Source: Diacronema lutheri (lineage: Eukaryota > Haptophyta > Pavlovophyceae > Pavlovales > Pavlovaceae). From it: a stretch of DNA of 64,000 nt. The notes under the pieces are model-generated. The model saw only the letters and a list, made by a program, of their open reading frames with translations, was not told where the DNA came from and did not search any database. A program made the position numbers and the translations under genes. Shown piece after piece: positions 1 through 9,243 of this stretch; position 1 is the stretch's first letter, and every line of letters starts with the position of its first letter. The DNA lies in assembly GCA_019448385.1 (NCBI GenBank), contig JAGTXO010000003.1, positions 806,001 through 870,000 on the forward strand, read 5' to 3'.

Positions 1-1
1 G

Positions 2-1132
2 ACGCTCGGCCGCGCGACGGCGGCCGACAGCGCGCGAGCCGGCGCACCGCCCGTTACGCTCGCGTACGCACAATGGGTGGCGCGCGCTCTCTGCCGGTGC
101 GTGCGAGCGGTCGAGTCGGCGAACGAGTCAGGCCTCGCCGTGGCACTCTTCGCCGGTCGGCGCAGCGGCGGGCTTGCGTGGCTGCTGCTGCAGAACGCAT
201 ATTGCGCATCGGCGCTCGCGCGCCCGCTCGGCAGCGCGTCTGCACTCGCCGCGCAGACGCTGCGCGAGCGGCGCGTGGCAGCGATGGCGCCGTTCGGCAC
301 GCACGCGCACGAGCTTTCGATGGTGCTTGGCGCGTGCTACCCTGAGCTGGACGAGCTCGCCAGCGGGACGGTCGCAAGCCACTGCCTTGGCCACACGCTC
401 TATTTGGCGCTCGGCCCGCCGGCGGGCGACGCGACGCGCCCGGAGCGCGCGAGACTCTTGCCGATGCTCCCGGACACACTCGGCACGCGCGCCTTCCTCC
501 GCACGGCGGCCATGCTGCGCGTGCCGCCGCTCGACGCGCTGCACGCCGCGCACCATGGCCGTCCGTTACTCGAGCTTTTCGGTGGCGCGCGGCACGACTC
601 AGGCTCGGCCGCCGAGTTCGCCGCGCTCGTGCGCGAGGCGTGCGTGAGCGCCGAGCAGCGCGACGCGATGCTTCTGATGGAATCCGAGGTGGCCTCCGAG
701 GCCGAGCTCGCGCGCGCGCGCTCGCTCGGCTATGCGTCGATTGGCGCGGGCGGCTTTTTCGGCGACTCGGAGGGCAAGTGGCCGGATTCGAGCGGCGCAG
801 CGCGCCACCCGACCGAGGTGGCGGAGCTCGTCGGCCTGGCCGACGCGTCGATGGCCGTCAAGCCTGTCGCTGTGTACACGCGCGGCGTGCGCACGCGCGT
901 CCATCCAATCAAATTGGGCGATCCGTCAGCTGAGCGCTCGGCGGCGGGCGAGGTCGCAGGCGGGAGCAAGTTCCAGCTCGACACGGCGCTCTCAACCGAG
1001 GCGCGCGCCGAGTGCCGCGCGCGCGCCGAGTGGCTCGCGCGCTGCGCGGTCCGTGAGCGGCCGAGTGCGCCTGAGGCCGCTGTGCTCAATGCGGCGTTCG
1101 ACGCGCTGCTCTCGCGCCTTCTCGCGCCCTAG
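2..1132 (+). CDS. Nicotinate phosphoribosyltransferase, 5' end missing
   Basis: The reading frame is open from the left edge to the TAG at 1130-1132, so the start lies outside the window. The enzyme family joins nicotinate to PRPP with ATP, the first step of the Preiss-Handler route to NAD. I see the family's GTxAHE motif at about 296-313 (GTHAHE; as I recall, the phosphorylated histidine of the family lies here), LPDTLGT at about 465, a RHDSG motif (family RQDSG) at about 590, and a C-terminal block ending IKLGD that resembles the substrate-barrel end. No intron is needed. The region between about 660 and 800 is less conserved. The next gene follows on the same strand after 247 bp in which I see nothing. 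The family call is fairly sure; whether it is plastid, mitochondrial or cytosolic cannot be judged without the N terminus. Confidence 0.8.
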   Translation, partial: TLGRATAADSARAGAPPVTLAYAQWVARALCRCVRAVESANESGLAVALFAGRRSGGLAWLLLQNAYCASALARPLGSASALAAQTLRERRVAAMAPFGTHAHELSMVLGACYPELDELASGTVASHCLGHTLYLALGPPAGDATRPERARLLPMLPDTLGTRAFLRTAAMLRVPPLDALHAAHHGRPLLELFGGARHDSGSAAEFAALVREACVSAEQRDAMLLMESEVASEAELARARSLGYASIGAGGFFGDSEGKWPDSSGAARHPTEVAELVGLADASMAVKPVAVYTRGVRTRVHPIKLGDPSAERSAAGEVAGGSKFQLDTALSTEARAECRARAEWLARCAVRERPSAPEAAVLNAAFDALLSRLLAP

Positions 1133-1379
1133 CCGTGCTGACTGCTGAGCCTTCTCTGGTCCTACGTCTTCCTCTCAGACCCCTCTCCGCCTCCGTGAGC
1201 GCGGTCCTGCACGATTTTGCACGGGCCCTCCGCACCCACCTTCCCCCCTCACAGGGACGGTCCCAGTAGTCCAGGACTTTGCCAGAGGAGCTGTTGGAGA
1301 GAAGGCCCGTGACCTGGTGGCGAGAGCTTTTTGAGAGAGTCTCGGCTGCTGGCGCCTCCTCGGCATTCGACCTCTCGCA

Positions 1380-3135
1380 ATGAGCGCTCGCCGCCTTATC
1401 CCGCTGCGACGGCCGGGCGTGCTGCGCGAGGCGACGCGCGCGCACCATCCGAACCCGCTCATGCCAACGACGCGCGGCTGGAAGGCCGCGCTCAAGGAGG
1501 CGGAGATCCCGACAACGCGGCACGACGCGGCGCTCAAGCGCAACCTCGAGCTCGGCCTGCCCGGCGCGAAATGCCTCGACGACCGAACGATCCCAACGTT
1601 CAGCCGCGGCGAGCTGCCGCACTTTGCCGGGATCAACACCTTCATGAAGGCTCCGTACGGTCCGCGCCTCGCGTGCGGCTTCGCGGCTGCGCGGCACGCC
1701 CGGCCGCGTGCGCGCGACCGTGCTGCTCGCTCACGCCGCGCCACGCGACGCGCGCGCGCAGCCGAGGACATCCGCGAGGTGGCGAAGTACGACGCGACGG
1801 TGGTTGGCGTGCCGTTTGATGGCGGCGCAACCTACCGCGCGGGCACACGCTTCGGGCCGCAGGGCATCCGGCGCATCTCGTCGCTCTACACGCCGTACAA
1901 CTTTGGTGAGCCCTGCGCAGCGGCACGCCCTGCCGTGCGTGCCGCTGTGCCGCGTTTCCGTGCGCCGCGTGCGTGTAGAGGGCGAGCATTCTTGCAAGCG
2001 CCTGCTCGACCTGGGGCTTCGCGGCGCCAGACGGCTCGCCGAGCGCGCGGCACACAAGCGCGTCTACTCGCGCTTGGCCGAACGCCGCGCGCCGCCGCCC
2101 CGCGCCCGCCCGCGCCCGCGCCCGGCGGTACGCAGAGCTGGGCGTCGACCTGCGCGAGCAGATGACGCTGTGCGACGCAGGCGACGTCTTTACGATCCCG
2201 GCCAATCTCGAGAAGTCGTTCGATCAGATCTCGAACGCCGTCGCGTACATTGCGGCAACAGGTTCAATGCCCTTCATTATGGTGAGAGAGAGCTCCCGGC
2301 ATGGCGCGAGTGTGGAACGCGCGGCTTGGATTTGGCGCGCGCGCATACGCGAGGCGCGCGTGCGCTGCGTTTCGCGCCGTCGGTCACGCCGCCGCGCACG
2401 CCGCTGCACACGCCACGCTCCGCTCTGAACGCGCGCGCGCGCGCGCACCTGCACTCGCCCCCCCCCCCCCCCCCCCCCCCCATCCGCGCGCGCGCGCCCC
2501 AGGGCGGCGACCACTCGATCGGCTTCCCGACGGTGCGCGGGATCGCGTCGGTCACGTCGAAAAAGATCGGGATCATCCACATCGACCGCCACGCCGACAT
2601 CCAGGAGAAGGACATGGACGAGCGGATGCACACGACGCCCTATTTCCACGCGACAAACCTGCCAAATGTGCGGCCTGAGAACCTCGTGCAGATTGGGATC
2701 GGCGGCTGGCAGGTGCCGCGCGTCGCGGTGAGCGAGATGGTCAAGCGCAAGACGAACATCTTCACGATGCAGGATCTCGAGGAGCTCGGCATCGACAAGG
2801 TGGCCGAGATGGCGCTGGAGCAGGCGTGGTGCGGCACGGACGCCGTCTACCTTTCCTACGACATCGACTCAATCGAGGCGGCGTTCGTGCCCGGCACGGG
2901 CTGGCCCGAGCCGGGCGGGCTGCTGCCGCGCGAGGCGCTCAAGCTGGTCGGCCTCGTCGCAAAGGAGGGCCTGTGCGGTATGGAGATTGTCGAAGTGAGC
3001 CCTCCGTACGACGTGTCCGACATCACGAGCCTGATGGCGCTCCGACTGATGGTCGACACGATGGGCGCGCTCGTCGCGCACGGCAAGATGGGCGCGCACA
3101 AGCGCATCATCGACAAGCCCTTTGTGCCATTCTGA
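1380..3135 (+). CDS. Ureohydrolase of the guanidine hydrolase/agmatinase type, four exons
   Basis: Exons are 1380-1659, 1762-1905, 2136-2281 and 2503-3135, giving 400 residues. The three GT-AG introns are 102, 230 and 221 nt; the first is a multiple of three without a stop, so unspliced reading adds 34 spurious residues. Removing the introns restores the continuous family blocks GVPFDGG, RFGPQGIRRIS, YTPYNF/ELGVDLREQ, GGDHSIGFP, DRHADIQEKD, GIGGWQVPR, SYDIDS and VPGTGWPEPGG. The metal-binding Asp and His residues of arginase-fold enzymes are present. Agmatinases normally carry DAHxD; here it is DRHAD. From memory, that variant together with the GLCGMEIVEVSPPYD block is typical of the cyanobacterial Sll1077 (GdmH) clade, shown to be a nickel-dependent guanidine hydrolase. 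That clade assignment is inference. No targeting peptide is obvious. Confidence 0.88.
2458..2481 (+). repeat. 24-nt poly-C tract in a 3' splice region
   Basis: An uninterrupted run of 24 C lies about 20 nt before the AG acceptor at 2501-2502 of the third ureohydrolase intron. It sits where a polypyrimidine tract is expected. Homopolymer length may be inexact in the assembly. Confidence 0.85.
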
Positions 3136-3185
3136 GCGCGGCGCGGCGCGTGCGCTCTTCGGCCGCCGGGCGGGTGCAGAGCGGC

Positions 3186-3974
3186 TCACAAAAAGAAGAG
3201 GCTGACGACGGCGCCCATCCCGAGCGTGCCGAGCACTAGCCGGAGCCCGTCTCGCGCACGGCGCTTGCCGCGGATCTCGTCGATCACGCGGTCCGTCTTG
3301 GATGCCATGTGGCCAAAGCAGTGGCCGGCATGCTCGACGAACGCGTCGATAAAGATGAGCTGTCCCGCGTGTGGCCGCGCGCGCCACGCCTCGAGCGTGA
3401 GCGGCGCGCCGCGCGCGCCGCCCGAGGCCGGCTCGTCGAGCATGCCGCGCGCGAGCCCGTCGGTCCACCGCTCGCAAAAGGCGGCGAGGTTGGCGGCGGC
3501 CTCCTTGTCGAGGTGAAGCGCGTCATATCCGTCGAAATAGAGGGTGTTGAACGAGCGCAGGTACTTGCGCAACTCGTCCTCGCCGATGACGCCGTCGCCG
3601 TCCGCGTCGAGCGCGCGGAAGCCCAGCGCGGCGCGCGCCGCGCCACCGTCGAGCAGCGCGCGCACGCCCGCGTCAAACTGATCGGGCGTGACGACGGCCG
3701 CGCCATCAGAGAAGGCGACGAACCAGCGGTCCGTCACATACGTCGCCCGGCGGCAGGCCGCCTCAGCGAGCGTGTGGCTCGCGTCGTCGCGCTCGGCACC
3801 CGGCCCGGCGCGCGCCGCGCTGAGCACGCCGCAGCAGACAAGCTCAAACGGCGCGGCAAAAGCGGCGCGCTCGAGTGGTACGGCCAGCCGCGGCACGCGC
3901 GCCGGCACGGCGGGCGCTCCCACGGGCGTGCTCAAGGCGCGCCGCCAGACCGGTTGCGCGAAGACGCGCGCCAT
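3186..3974 (-). CDS. EF-hand protein, mitochondrial leader, C-terminal membrane anchor
   Basis: The 262-residue product starts at the ATG at 3974, chosen because upstream codons in this frame belong to the antisense of the neighbouring aspartoacylase gene. The N terminus (MARVFAQPVWRRALSTP) is basic and looks like a mitochondrial presequence. One clear EF hand reads FRALDADGDGVIGEDEL in the middle of the protein, with acidic residues at calcium-ligand positions. The last 20 residues are hydrophobic (LVLGTLGMGAVVSLFFL) and end at the stop, which fits a tail anchor. It probably faces calcium signals at an organelle membrane, but I do not recognise a named family. It is head-to-head with aspartoacylase, 66 bp between start codons, and convergent with the ureohydrolase, 50 bp apart. 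Confidence 0.75.
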   Translation of the reverse strand: MARVFAQPVWRRALSTPVGAPAVPARVPRLAVPLERAAFAAPFELVCCGVLSAARAGPGAERDDASHTLAEAACRRATYVTDRWFVAFSDGAAVVTPDQFDAGVRALLDGGAARAALGFRALDADGDGVIGEDELRKYLRSFNTLYFDGYDALHLDKEAAANLAAFCERWTDGLARGMLDEPASGGARGAPLTLEAWRARPHAGQLIFIDAFVEHAGHCFGHMASKTDRVIDEIRGKRRARDGLRLVLGTLGMGAVVSLFFL

Positions 3975-4040
3975 CGTGGAGGAAGCCCGGAAGGGCCCGC
4001 ACGAACGAAAAGTTGAATTGCTGCAGACTGCACAGTGTGG

Positions 4041-5102
4041 ATGCACGTCGGGTCGGCGATCGTGGTGATGACAACATCTCTGGTCATGAGCACGGCGCGC
4101 CTGCAGGAAGAGCGGCGCACCAACCACAAGCAGCCAATTGGGCACGTCGCCGTCGTCGGCGCGACGCACGGTAACGAGCGGATGGGCTTGGTCATCGTCG
4201 ACGAGCTGCGGCGTGCGCCGCCGACGTGCGCGTTCGAGCTGAGCGTCCTCGTCGGTAACGAGGCAGCGGTCGTCGCGACGGGGACGGGTGCCGGGCTGCG
4301 ATACGTGGACACGGACCTCAACCGCTGCTTCGCGCTCGACGACCTTGCGCGCGAGGGCGTGCCTGATGCAAGCGAGGAGCGGCGTGCGCGCGAGCTCGAC
4401 CGGCTGCTCGGCCCCAAGCGCTCGGCGCAGCCGCGGTGCGACCTCATCCTCGACCTGCACAGCACGACGTCAAACACGGGCGTGCTGCTCTGCCTCCATC
4501 CGCGCGACACCTTTGCCCTTGAGCTCGCCGCGCACCTCACATCGCTCGATCCGACGATCCGCGTCGCGCTCTGGCCGGACACGGACGACGTCGCGCTTCT
4601 CCCGACGATTGCGCGCTCGGGGCTGACGATCGAGGTGGGCGCGTGCGCGCACTCGACGGTAGTATACTCGCTGCTCGTGCGCATGCGCCAGGTCGTCCTC
4701 GACGCGCTCGCGTACGTCGAGCTGCACAACGCGTGCTTGCGAGCAGGCGGCAGCGGCGGCGCAGGCGGCGACGCAGGCGAGCGGCGGCAGAGCGAGCTTT
4801 CGCTCTACAAGCGCGCATACACGCTCGACTACCCGCGGACGGACGGGCGCGTCAGCGCATTCATCCACCCTATGCTGCAGGGCGTGCGCGAGCTCGTCGA
4901 GCCACTGCAGCTCTCGGCGCCCATATTCGCCAGCCTCGACGGCTCCGTGGCGCGGCTCTCGGCGGTGCTGCCCGCGCTGGAGGAGGGCGAGGAGCTCTTC
5001 CCCATGTTCGTCAACGAGGCCGCATACGTCGAGAAAGACGTCGCGCTCATTCTCGCGAGCCGCGAACGGCGCGAGGTCGCGTTCTGGGCCCGGGGGGAGT
5101 AG
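4041..5102 (+). CDS. ASPA: Aspartoacylase (zinc carboxypeptidase-type deacylase)
   Basis: The intronless 353-residue protein hydrolyses N-acetyl-aspartate or related N-acyl amino acids in characterised members. Family landmarks appear in order: GATHGNE (zinc ligands H and E), RYVDTDLNR, a GPK block, DLILDLHSTTSN (third zinc ligand), IEVG, and the C-terminal DYPR, IHPMLQ and FVNEAAYYEK-like (FVNEAAYVEKD) blocks of the animal enzymes. Length equals that of the animal enzyme plus about 40 residues. The ATG at 4041 is used; in-frame ATGs at 4068 and 4086 are equally possible and would put HVAVVGATHGNE nearer the N terminus. No signal peptide is visible, suggesting a cytosolic enzyme. A G-rich stretch after residue 230 (GGSGGAGGDAGE) is a lineage-specific insertion. 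Confidence 0.9.
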   Translation: MHVGSAIVVMTTSLVMSTARLQEERRTNHKQPIGHVAVVGATHGNERMGLVIVDELRRAPPTCAFELSVLVGNEAAVVATGTGAGLRYVDTDLNRCFALDDLAREGVPDASEERRARELDRLLGPKRSAQPRCDLILDLHSTTSNTGVLLCLHPRDTFALELAAHLTSLDPTIRVALWPDTDDVALLPTIARSGLTIEVGACAHSTVVYSLLVRMRQVVLDALAYVELHNACLRAGGSGGAGGDAGERRQSELSLYKRAYTLDYPRTDGRVSAFIHPMLQGVRELVEPLQLSAPIFASLDGSVARLSAVLPALEEGEELFPMFVNEAAYVEKDVALILASRERREVAFWARGE

Positions 5103-5505
5103 AGGCTCGGCCAATCGGGAGGAAGAGGGAATCCCGGAAAAGTGAAAACGGGAAAAGGCTCATCTCGTTGAGCACCTACTTTCATTTTTGGAAGTCGCTC
5201 GTCCTCATCAGGAGAAAAAAGGCGGCAAACCTTCTTCTCTTCCCGCCGAGAGTGTTCCCGAAGACTGGCGGGTGCCGCACGCGTGCGCGTGGGGCGCGGC
5301 GGAGGCGAAGGTGCGGGCTCGCCGCGGGTATGCACGTGCTGATTGGCGACCACGCCCCTGAGCGGCCCCGCGACGCAGCTCTCTCAGCGCCCAGCAACGC
5401 CCGCTTGAGCGCCTTGAAGAGTGTGGAAGAAGGCACCTTTCAGAGGGTGGGGTTTTCGCGCGAGAGGGCGGACACATCCCGCTGGTTAGAACACCCGCCC
5501 GCGCG
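5103..5505. other. Intergenic region, 403 bp
   Basis: This lies between the aspartoacylase stop and the next start on the same strand. It is less GC-rich than its neighbours, has short A- and T-rich runs, and contains a CCAAT-like motif near 5110 and its inverse (ATTGG) near 5341. No coding or structural RNA signal was recognised. Confidence 0.5.
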
Positions 5506-6465
5506 ATGGAGGGCGAGAGCGCAGCGGCGGCGCCGGCCGAGCGGGCTGAGCAGCACGCCTCCGATTGCACAGCACCGTCGGACGGCAAGGTGGAGCAGCC
5601 CGCCTCCGGCTTCATCACGCCGATCGACTCCAAGAAGCGCAAGCCGGTGGACGTGCCCGACGGCCTTGTGCTCGCAGGTGAGCGCGTCGTCATGTGGAAC
5701 GTGCGCGAGCAGCGAAAGGTGTCGGGCAACGCGGCGCCGATGATCAAGAACCTCAAGTCTTACTTGAAACGCCACCCCGACCGCGAGATCTACGCAGGCC
5801 AGGACGAGTCCATCGACCGCGTCGCGCGCGCGCAGTCGCGCGCGCTCGCGATGCTTGCAAAGGCCGTCGGCGCGGACCCGCCGGCGGCGGCGCCGTCGAG
5901 CTCGGCTGCGGTGGCAGCAGCGGTGGGCGCAGTGGGTGCGGCGGTGGACGACGCGGACGAGATGTCCGCCGACCCGCAGCCGATGGACGACGACGACGAC
6001 GACGCGGACGAAAACGAGGTGTCGCTCCTGCTGCGCCACCGCGCCGCGCGCTGCGCGCCCTCGTTCCCGTTTATCCGCACCAACTCGCCTTCGCCCGAGC
6101 TGCTGCCCCGCGCGCCCTTCTACCCTCTCGGTTTCGGCGGCCGCTGCGCTGTCGGCGACGGCGCGCACGCCGACTGCGATGACGACGACGCCGTCTCGCT
6201 CGAACCGGACACGTCCGAACCGTCGGCGCCGCTCTCGCCACCTGGCTCGCCGTCGCTCTTTCTCGCGGAGTGGGCGGACGAGCCGCCTGAGCCGGAGGCG
6301 AGCGTGGAGGACAAGCAGGACTCGCACGGCTCGACGATGGACACGCACGGGGACGAGCACGAGTGCAGCGCGATCTGGGCGGAGGACGAGAACGACAAGC
6401 CGGGCGCCATCTCGCCGTGCTGCGTCTCGAGCGTCGACGACCTCTTCGTCGCGGCGAGGGCCTGA
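5506..6465 (+). CDS. Acidic protein with a short conserved-looking block, function unknown
   Basis: The single-exon product has 319 residues. Residues about 45-105 form the only ordered-looking segment ([16 protein letters not shown], then [26 protein letters not shown]), basic and tryptophan-containing. The remainder is low-complexity: alanine-rich 120-150, aspartate runs near 162-172, and several Asp/Glu- and Pro/Ser-rich patches. A basic KKRK stretch at about 43-46 could be a nuclear localisation signal. This layout, a small basic module followed by an acidic tail, is common in nuclear regulatory proteins, but I do not recognise the family and assign no function. It is convergent with the b561 gene. 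Confidence 0.65.
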   Translation: MEGESAAAAPAERAEQHASDCTAPSDGKVEQPASGFITPIDSKKRKPVDVPDGLVLAGERVVMWNVREQRKVSGNAAPMIKNLKSYLKRHPDREIYAGQDESIDRVARAQSRALAMLAKAVGADPPAAAPSSSAAVAAAVGAVGAAVDDADEMSADPQPMDDDDDDADENEVSLLLRHRAARCAPSFPFIRTNSPSPELLPRAPFYPLGFGGRCAVGDGAHADCDDDDAVSLEPDTSEPSAPLSPPGSPSLFLAEWADEPPEPEASVEDKQDSHGSTMDTHGDEHECSAIWAEDENDKPGAISPCCVSSVDDLFVAARA

Positions 6466-6652
6466 GCGGTGGCCAGCTGCGCAGCGCCGGCGCGCGTGTG
6501 GTGCGCTCGGCGTGGCGCGGCGTGCACCGCAGCCGGGCGCCGAAAATACCTAACAACATGAGGGCCGACGCGCGCGCTTCGGCGCCGCGTCGTGTACAGA
6601 TCGCAGGACTCCAGGAAATTTTGCCGCGCCCATACGCCATGAAAGTTCATTT

Positions 6653-6678
6653 GGGGGGGGGGTGGGGGGGGGGCGGGG
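6653..6678. repeat. G-run (C-run on the coding strand of the b561 gene)
   Basis: Three near-pure G blocks (about 10, 10 and 4 bases) broken by single T and C lie directly after the stop codon of the minus-strand b561 gene, so its mRNA would have a C-rich start of the 3' UTR. The run separates two convergent genes. Confidence 0.8.
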
Positions 6679-7764
6679 TCAAAGCGCGAGGCGGTCGACT
6701 GTAATGGCAATGCCGAGCGCAACATTCACGAGCCCGACGACAAGCACCAACTTGCCACCGTTCTTGTGCAGCAGCTCCCACGCGCGACGCGCGTCGCCCT
6801 TGAGCACCTGCGCAGAAAAGTGTTGCTCGTGCGGGTGTGGCTCGCCGGCACCGCTGGCCGCGCTGGCGGTGGAGGGCGTTGCGCGAGGCTCGGCGTCTTC
6901 AACGCTCCTTGTCTTCGCGCCAGCGCTCCCTTCGTAGGGCGCGGGCACTTTGTGAGCAGCGCCGCCCGTCGAGCCCGCGTGCGCACGCGGCCGCAGAAAG
7001 CCGCTGACGGCCTGCACGACGAGCAGGCCGGTGAGCACGAGCCCAATGAGTGAGTGCGCCGACGCTCCGTGCGACTGTATCGACGAGATGGCGACGAGAC
7101 TCCCGGCCACCGCCAAAAGCGAGGTCGCAGCCATGGCACGCTGGTGGTGCTGAAACCATGCGTCGCCCACGCGTGCGCGCAGCACGGCGACGCCGACGCC
7201 CACGGGTGCGAGCAGCAGCCACGCGATGCCCATGAAGACGCTGTGCACGATCAGCCACGGCGGCACGAGCGGGACCATGGCGGCCGTGGTAGAGCCGGTG
7301 CTTGTGCTGCTGGCCTCCGTAGCGGTGCCTTTGCTCTTATCGTCGGCGCTCGTGCTGCTGCTGCTCGAGCCGCTGTCAGAATCGCTAGAGTCGTCCGCGG
7401 GCGCGGGCGACGCGGACGGGGTCGCCGAATCGGCCACGCCCGGGTGCGTGATGCCCGTCGTCGACGCCGGCGTGGCGCCTACCGTCCAGACGCACGAAGG
7501 ATCGCCCAGCTCAGCGCCGTTGGACAGCCCGTCTCCGTCCGAGTCCATGCCACACAGTTGCGTTGTCCACTTGCGGCCTTGAGCATCAAAATCCTGCCCA
7601 AACGGGTTGCGTGCGCCTCCATTGGAGCTGAAATGGCCGATCGCGGGAGAACCGGGTACGTTGTTGCCGTTGGGCACTCGGGCCACGTACGAGCTATGCC
7701 CCCTCGCGCGCGTCGCCGCGAGGAGGAGCGCCAGCGCCGTCGAGATGCGGGTGAGGGAGAACAT
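6679..7764 (-). CDS. Temptin-cytochrome b561 fusion protein
   Basis: The 361-residue intronless protein starts with a cleavable-looking signal peptide (about 1-22, ending TRARG). Residues 23-95 match the temptin fold, a small secreted domain first known from mollusc pheromone complexes: PNGNNVPGSPAIGH, NPFGQDFDAQGRKWT, then CGMDSDGDGLSNGAELGDPSC with its two cysteines. A Ser/Asp/Thr-rich linker (about 105-165) follows. Residues about 165-265 form four helices with histidines placed as in eukaryotic cytochrome b561 domains (IVHSVFMG, FQHHQRAM, SAHSLIG), and a last helix lies near 335-357 after HKNGG. Such proteins usually carry electrons across a membrane, often with ascorbate as donor and a bound ligand or metal on the lumenal domain. 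That role is inferred. The pairing resembles DOMON-b561 proteins with temptin in place of DOMON. Confidence 0.82.
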   Translation of the reverse strand: MFSLTRISTALALLLAATRARGHSSYVARVPNGNNVPGSPAIGHFSSNGGARNPFGQDFDAQGRKWTTQLCGMDSDGDGLSNGAELGDPSCVWTVGATPASTTGITHPGVADSATPSASPAPADDSSDSDSGSSSSSTSADDKSKGTATEASSTSTGSTTAAMVPLVPPWLIVHSVFMGIAWLLLAPVGVGVAVLRARVGDAWFQHHQRAMAATSLLAVAGSLVAISSIQSHGASAHSLIGLVLTGLLVVQAVSGFLRPRAHAGSTGGAAHKVPAPYEGSAGAKTRSVEDAEPRATPSTASAASGAGEPHPHEQHFSAQVLKGDARRAWELLHKNGGKLVLVVGLVNVALGIAITVDRLAL

Positions 7765-7934
7765 GTTCTATTTCGTTCCCTTTGTTCTTCGGTTTTGTTC
7801 GATGCACACGCTGCTTTTGAAAATCGCGGAGGCCTGCCTGCAGCTGACGAAAAGGCCCCGGCAAAGAAATGCTGCCAGTTTTGGTGCGCGGCGTGCAGCG
7901 GCCACGCGTCGGCCCCTCTGCATGCCCACGCTGA

Positions 7935-9092
7935 ATGTGCGCCGCGCGCCCGTGCGCCACCGCTGCTCGCCACCTTGCTGCGACGCAGCGTCGCGCTTCG
8001 CACCGTGTCGCCTCGCGCTCGCTCGCGACGCTCGTGCTCGCTGAGCACTCGGGCGGCGCGCTCAACGACGCGACGTTGAGCGCGGTCGCCGCGGCTTCCA
8101 AGCTGAGCGGCGATACGCACGTGCTCGTTGTTGGCGCTCAGGCGAGCGTTGTCGCCACTGCCGCCGCCGCGGTGGAGGGGGTGAAGGCCGTCGTGACCAT
8201 GGCGGGCGACGACAAGCCGGTCGCAGAGTCGGTGACGACCGCGGTGCTCGCAGCGCACAAGGCGGGCGGCTACACGCACATCCTTTCGGCCTCGACGTCG
8301 GTGGGCAAGAGCGTGATGCCACGCGTCGCCGCGCTCCTCGACGTCGCCGCCTTGACGGAGGTGGTGGCCGTCGAGTCGGACGACACGTTCAAGCGGCCCA
8401 TCTACGCGGGTAACGCGATCTCGACTGTGCAGGCGCTCGACGCGGTGAAGGTGCTCACGATCAGGCCGACGTCGTTCGAAAAGGCCGGCCTCGCTGCCGC
8501 GCCTGCACCAATTACATCGCTCGACGCGCCCACGCCGCCCGCCGAGCCGGCGTCATGGTTTGTATCTGAGGAGCTCTCCAAGTCGGAGCGGCCCGAGCTC
8601 GCGTCGGCGTCGACCATCATCTCGGGCGGGCGCGGGCTCAAGTCGGCGGACAACTTCAAGCTGCTCGACGGACTCGCCGACCAGCTCAACGCCGCGCTCG
8701 GCGCGTCACGCGCCGCCGTCGACGCGGGCTTCTGCCCGAACGACTGGCAGGTTGGCCAGACGGGCAAGGTCGTTGCACCGGACCTCTACCTAGCGGTTGG
8801 CATCTCGGGCGCGATCCAGCACCTGGCTGGGATGAAGGACAGCAAGACCATTGTTGCCATCAACACCGACCCCGACGCGCCCATCTTCCAGGCGCGCGCG
8901 GCGCACGGGCATACCTGCGCGCGCGCGTTCGCACAGCCCGCTGCGCTCGCGCCGTATTTTGACGTGTGTCTCCCGGCCGTGTCCTGCATCGTTCGCACCC
9001 CGCGCTGGCAGGTGGCAGACTATGGCCTGGTCGAGGACCTCTTCAAGGCGTGTCCTGATCTCGAGGCCAAGCTCAAGGCCGCCGCCAAGTGA
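7935..9092 (+). CDS. ETFA: Electron transfer flavoprotein alpha subunit, mitochondrial
   Basis: Exons 7935-8891 and 9012-9092 give 345 residues. ETF alpha with ETF beta binds FAD and AMP and passes electrons from acyl-CoA and other dehydrogenases to ETF-quinone oxidoreductase in mitochondria. The N terminus is Ala/Arg-rich without acids (about 1-30), as expected for a mitochondrial presequence. The FAD domain is clear: [12 protein letters not shown], the DAGF...[15 protein letters not shown] block, [12 protein letters not shown] and [10 protein letters not shown]. The C-terminal [11 protein letters not shown] follows directly only if 8892-9011 is removed. This 120-nt intron begins GC and ends AG, is a multiple of three and has no stop, so an unspliced model would contain 40 extra residues. 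It is divergent from the b561 gene, 170 bp apart. Confidence 0.92.
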   Translation: MCAARPCATAARHLAATQRRASHRVASRSLATLVLAEHSGGALNDATLSAVAAASKLSGDTHVLVVGAQASVVATAAAAVEGVKAVVTMAGDDKPVAESVTTAVLAAHKAGGYTHILSASTSVGKSVMPRVAALLDVAALTEVVAVESDDTFKRPIYAGNAISTVQALDAVKVLTIRPTSFEKAGLAAAPAPITSLDAPTPPAEPASWFVSEELSKSERPELASASTIISGGRGLKSADNFKLLDGLADQLNAALGASRAAVDAGFCPNDWQVGQTGKVVAPDLYLAVGISGAIQHLAGMKDSKTIVAINTDPDAPIFQARAAHGHTCARAFAQPAALAPYFDVCLPAVSCIVRTPRWQVADYGLVEDLFKACPDLEAKLKAAAK

Positions 9093-9243
9093 GCGCGTTG
9101 GTCGTGCTCTCGCCTGCTGCGAGTGCGACAATCGTGAGCGAGCCGGAGGCAAGGCAAAAATTGAGGAAGGCCTTCTCAGCGTCAATGCCAGTTTCAACTG
9201 ACGACTTCCGCATTCGAGCCCTTGTGCTGCTGAGCGCGACGGC

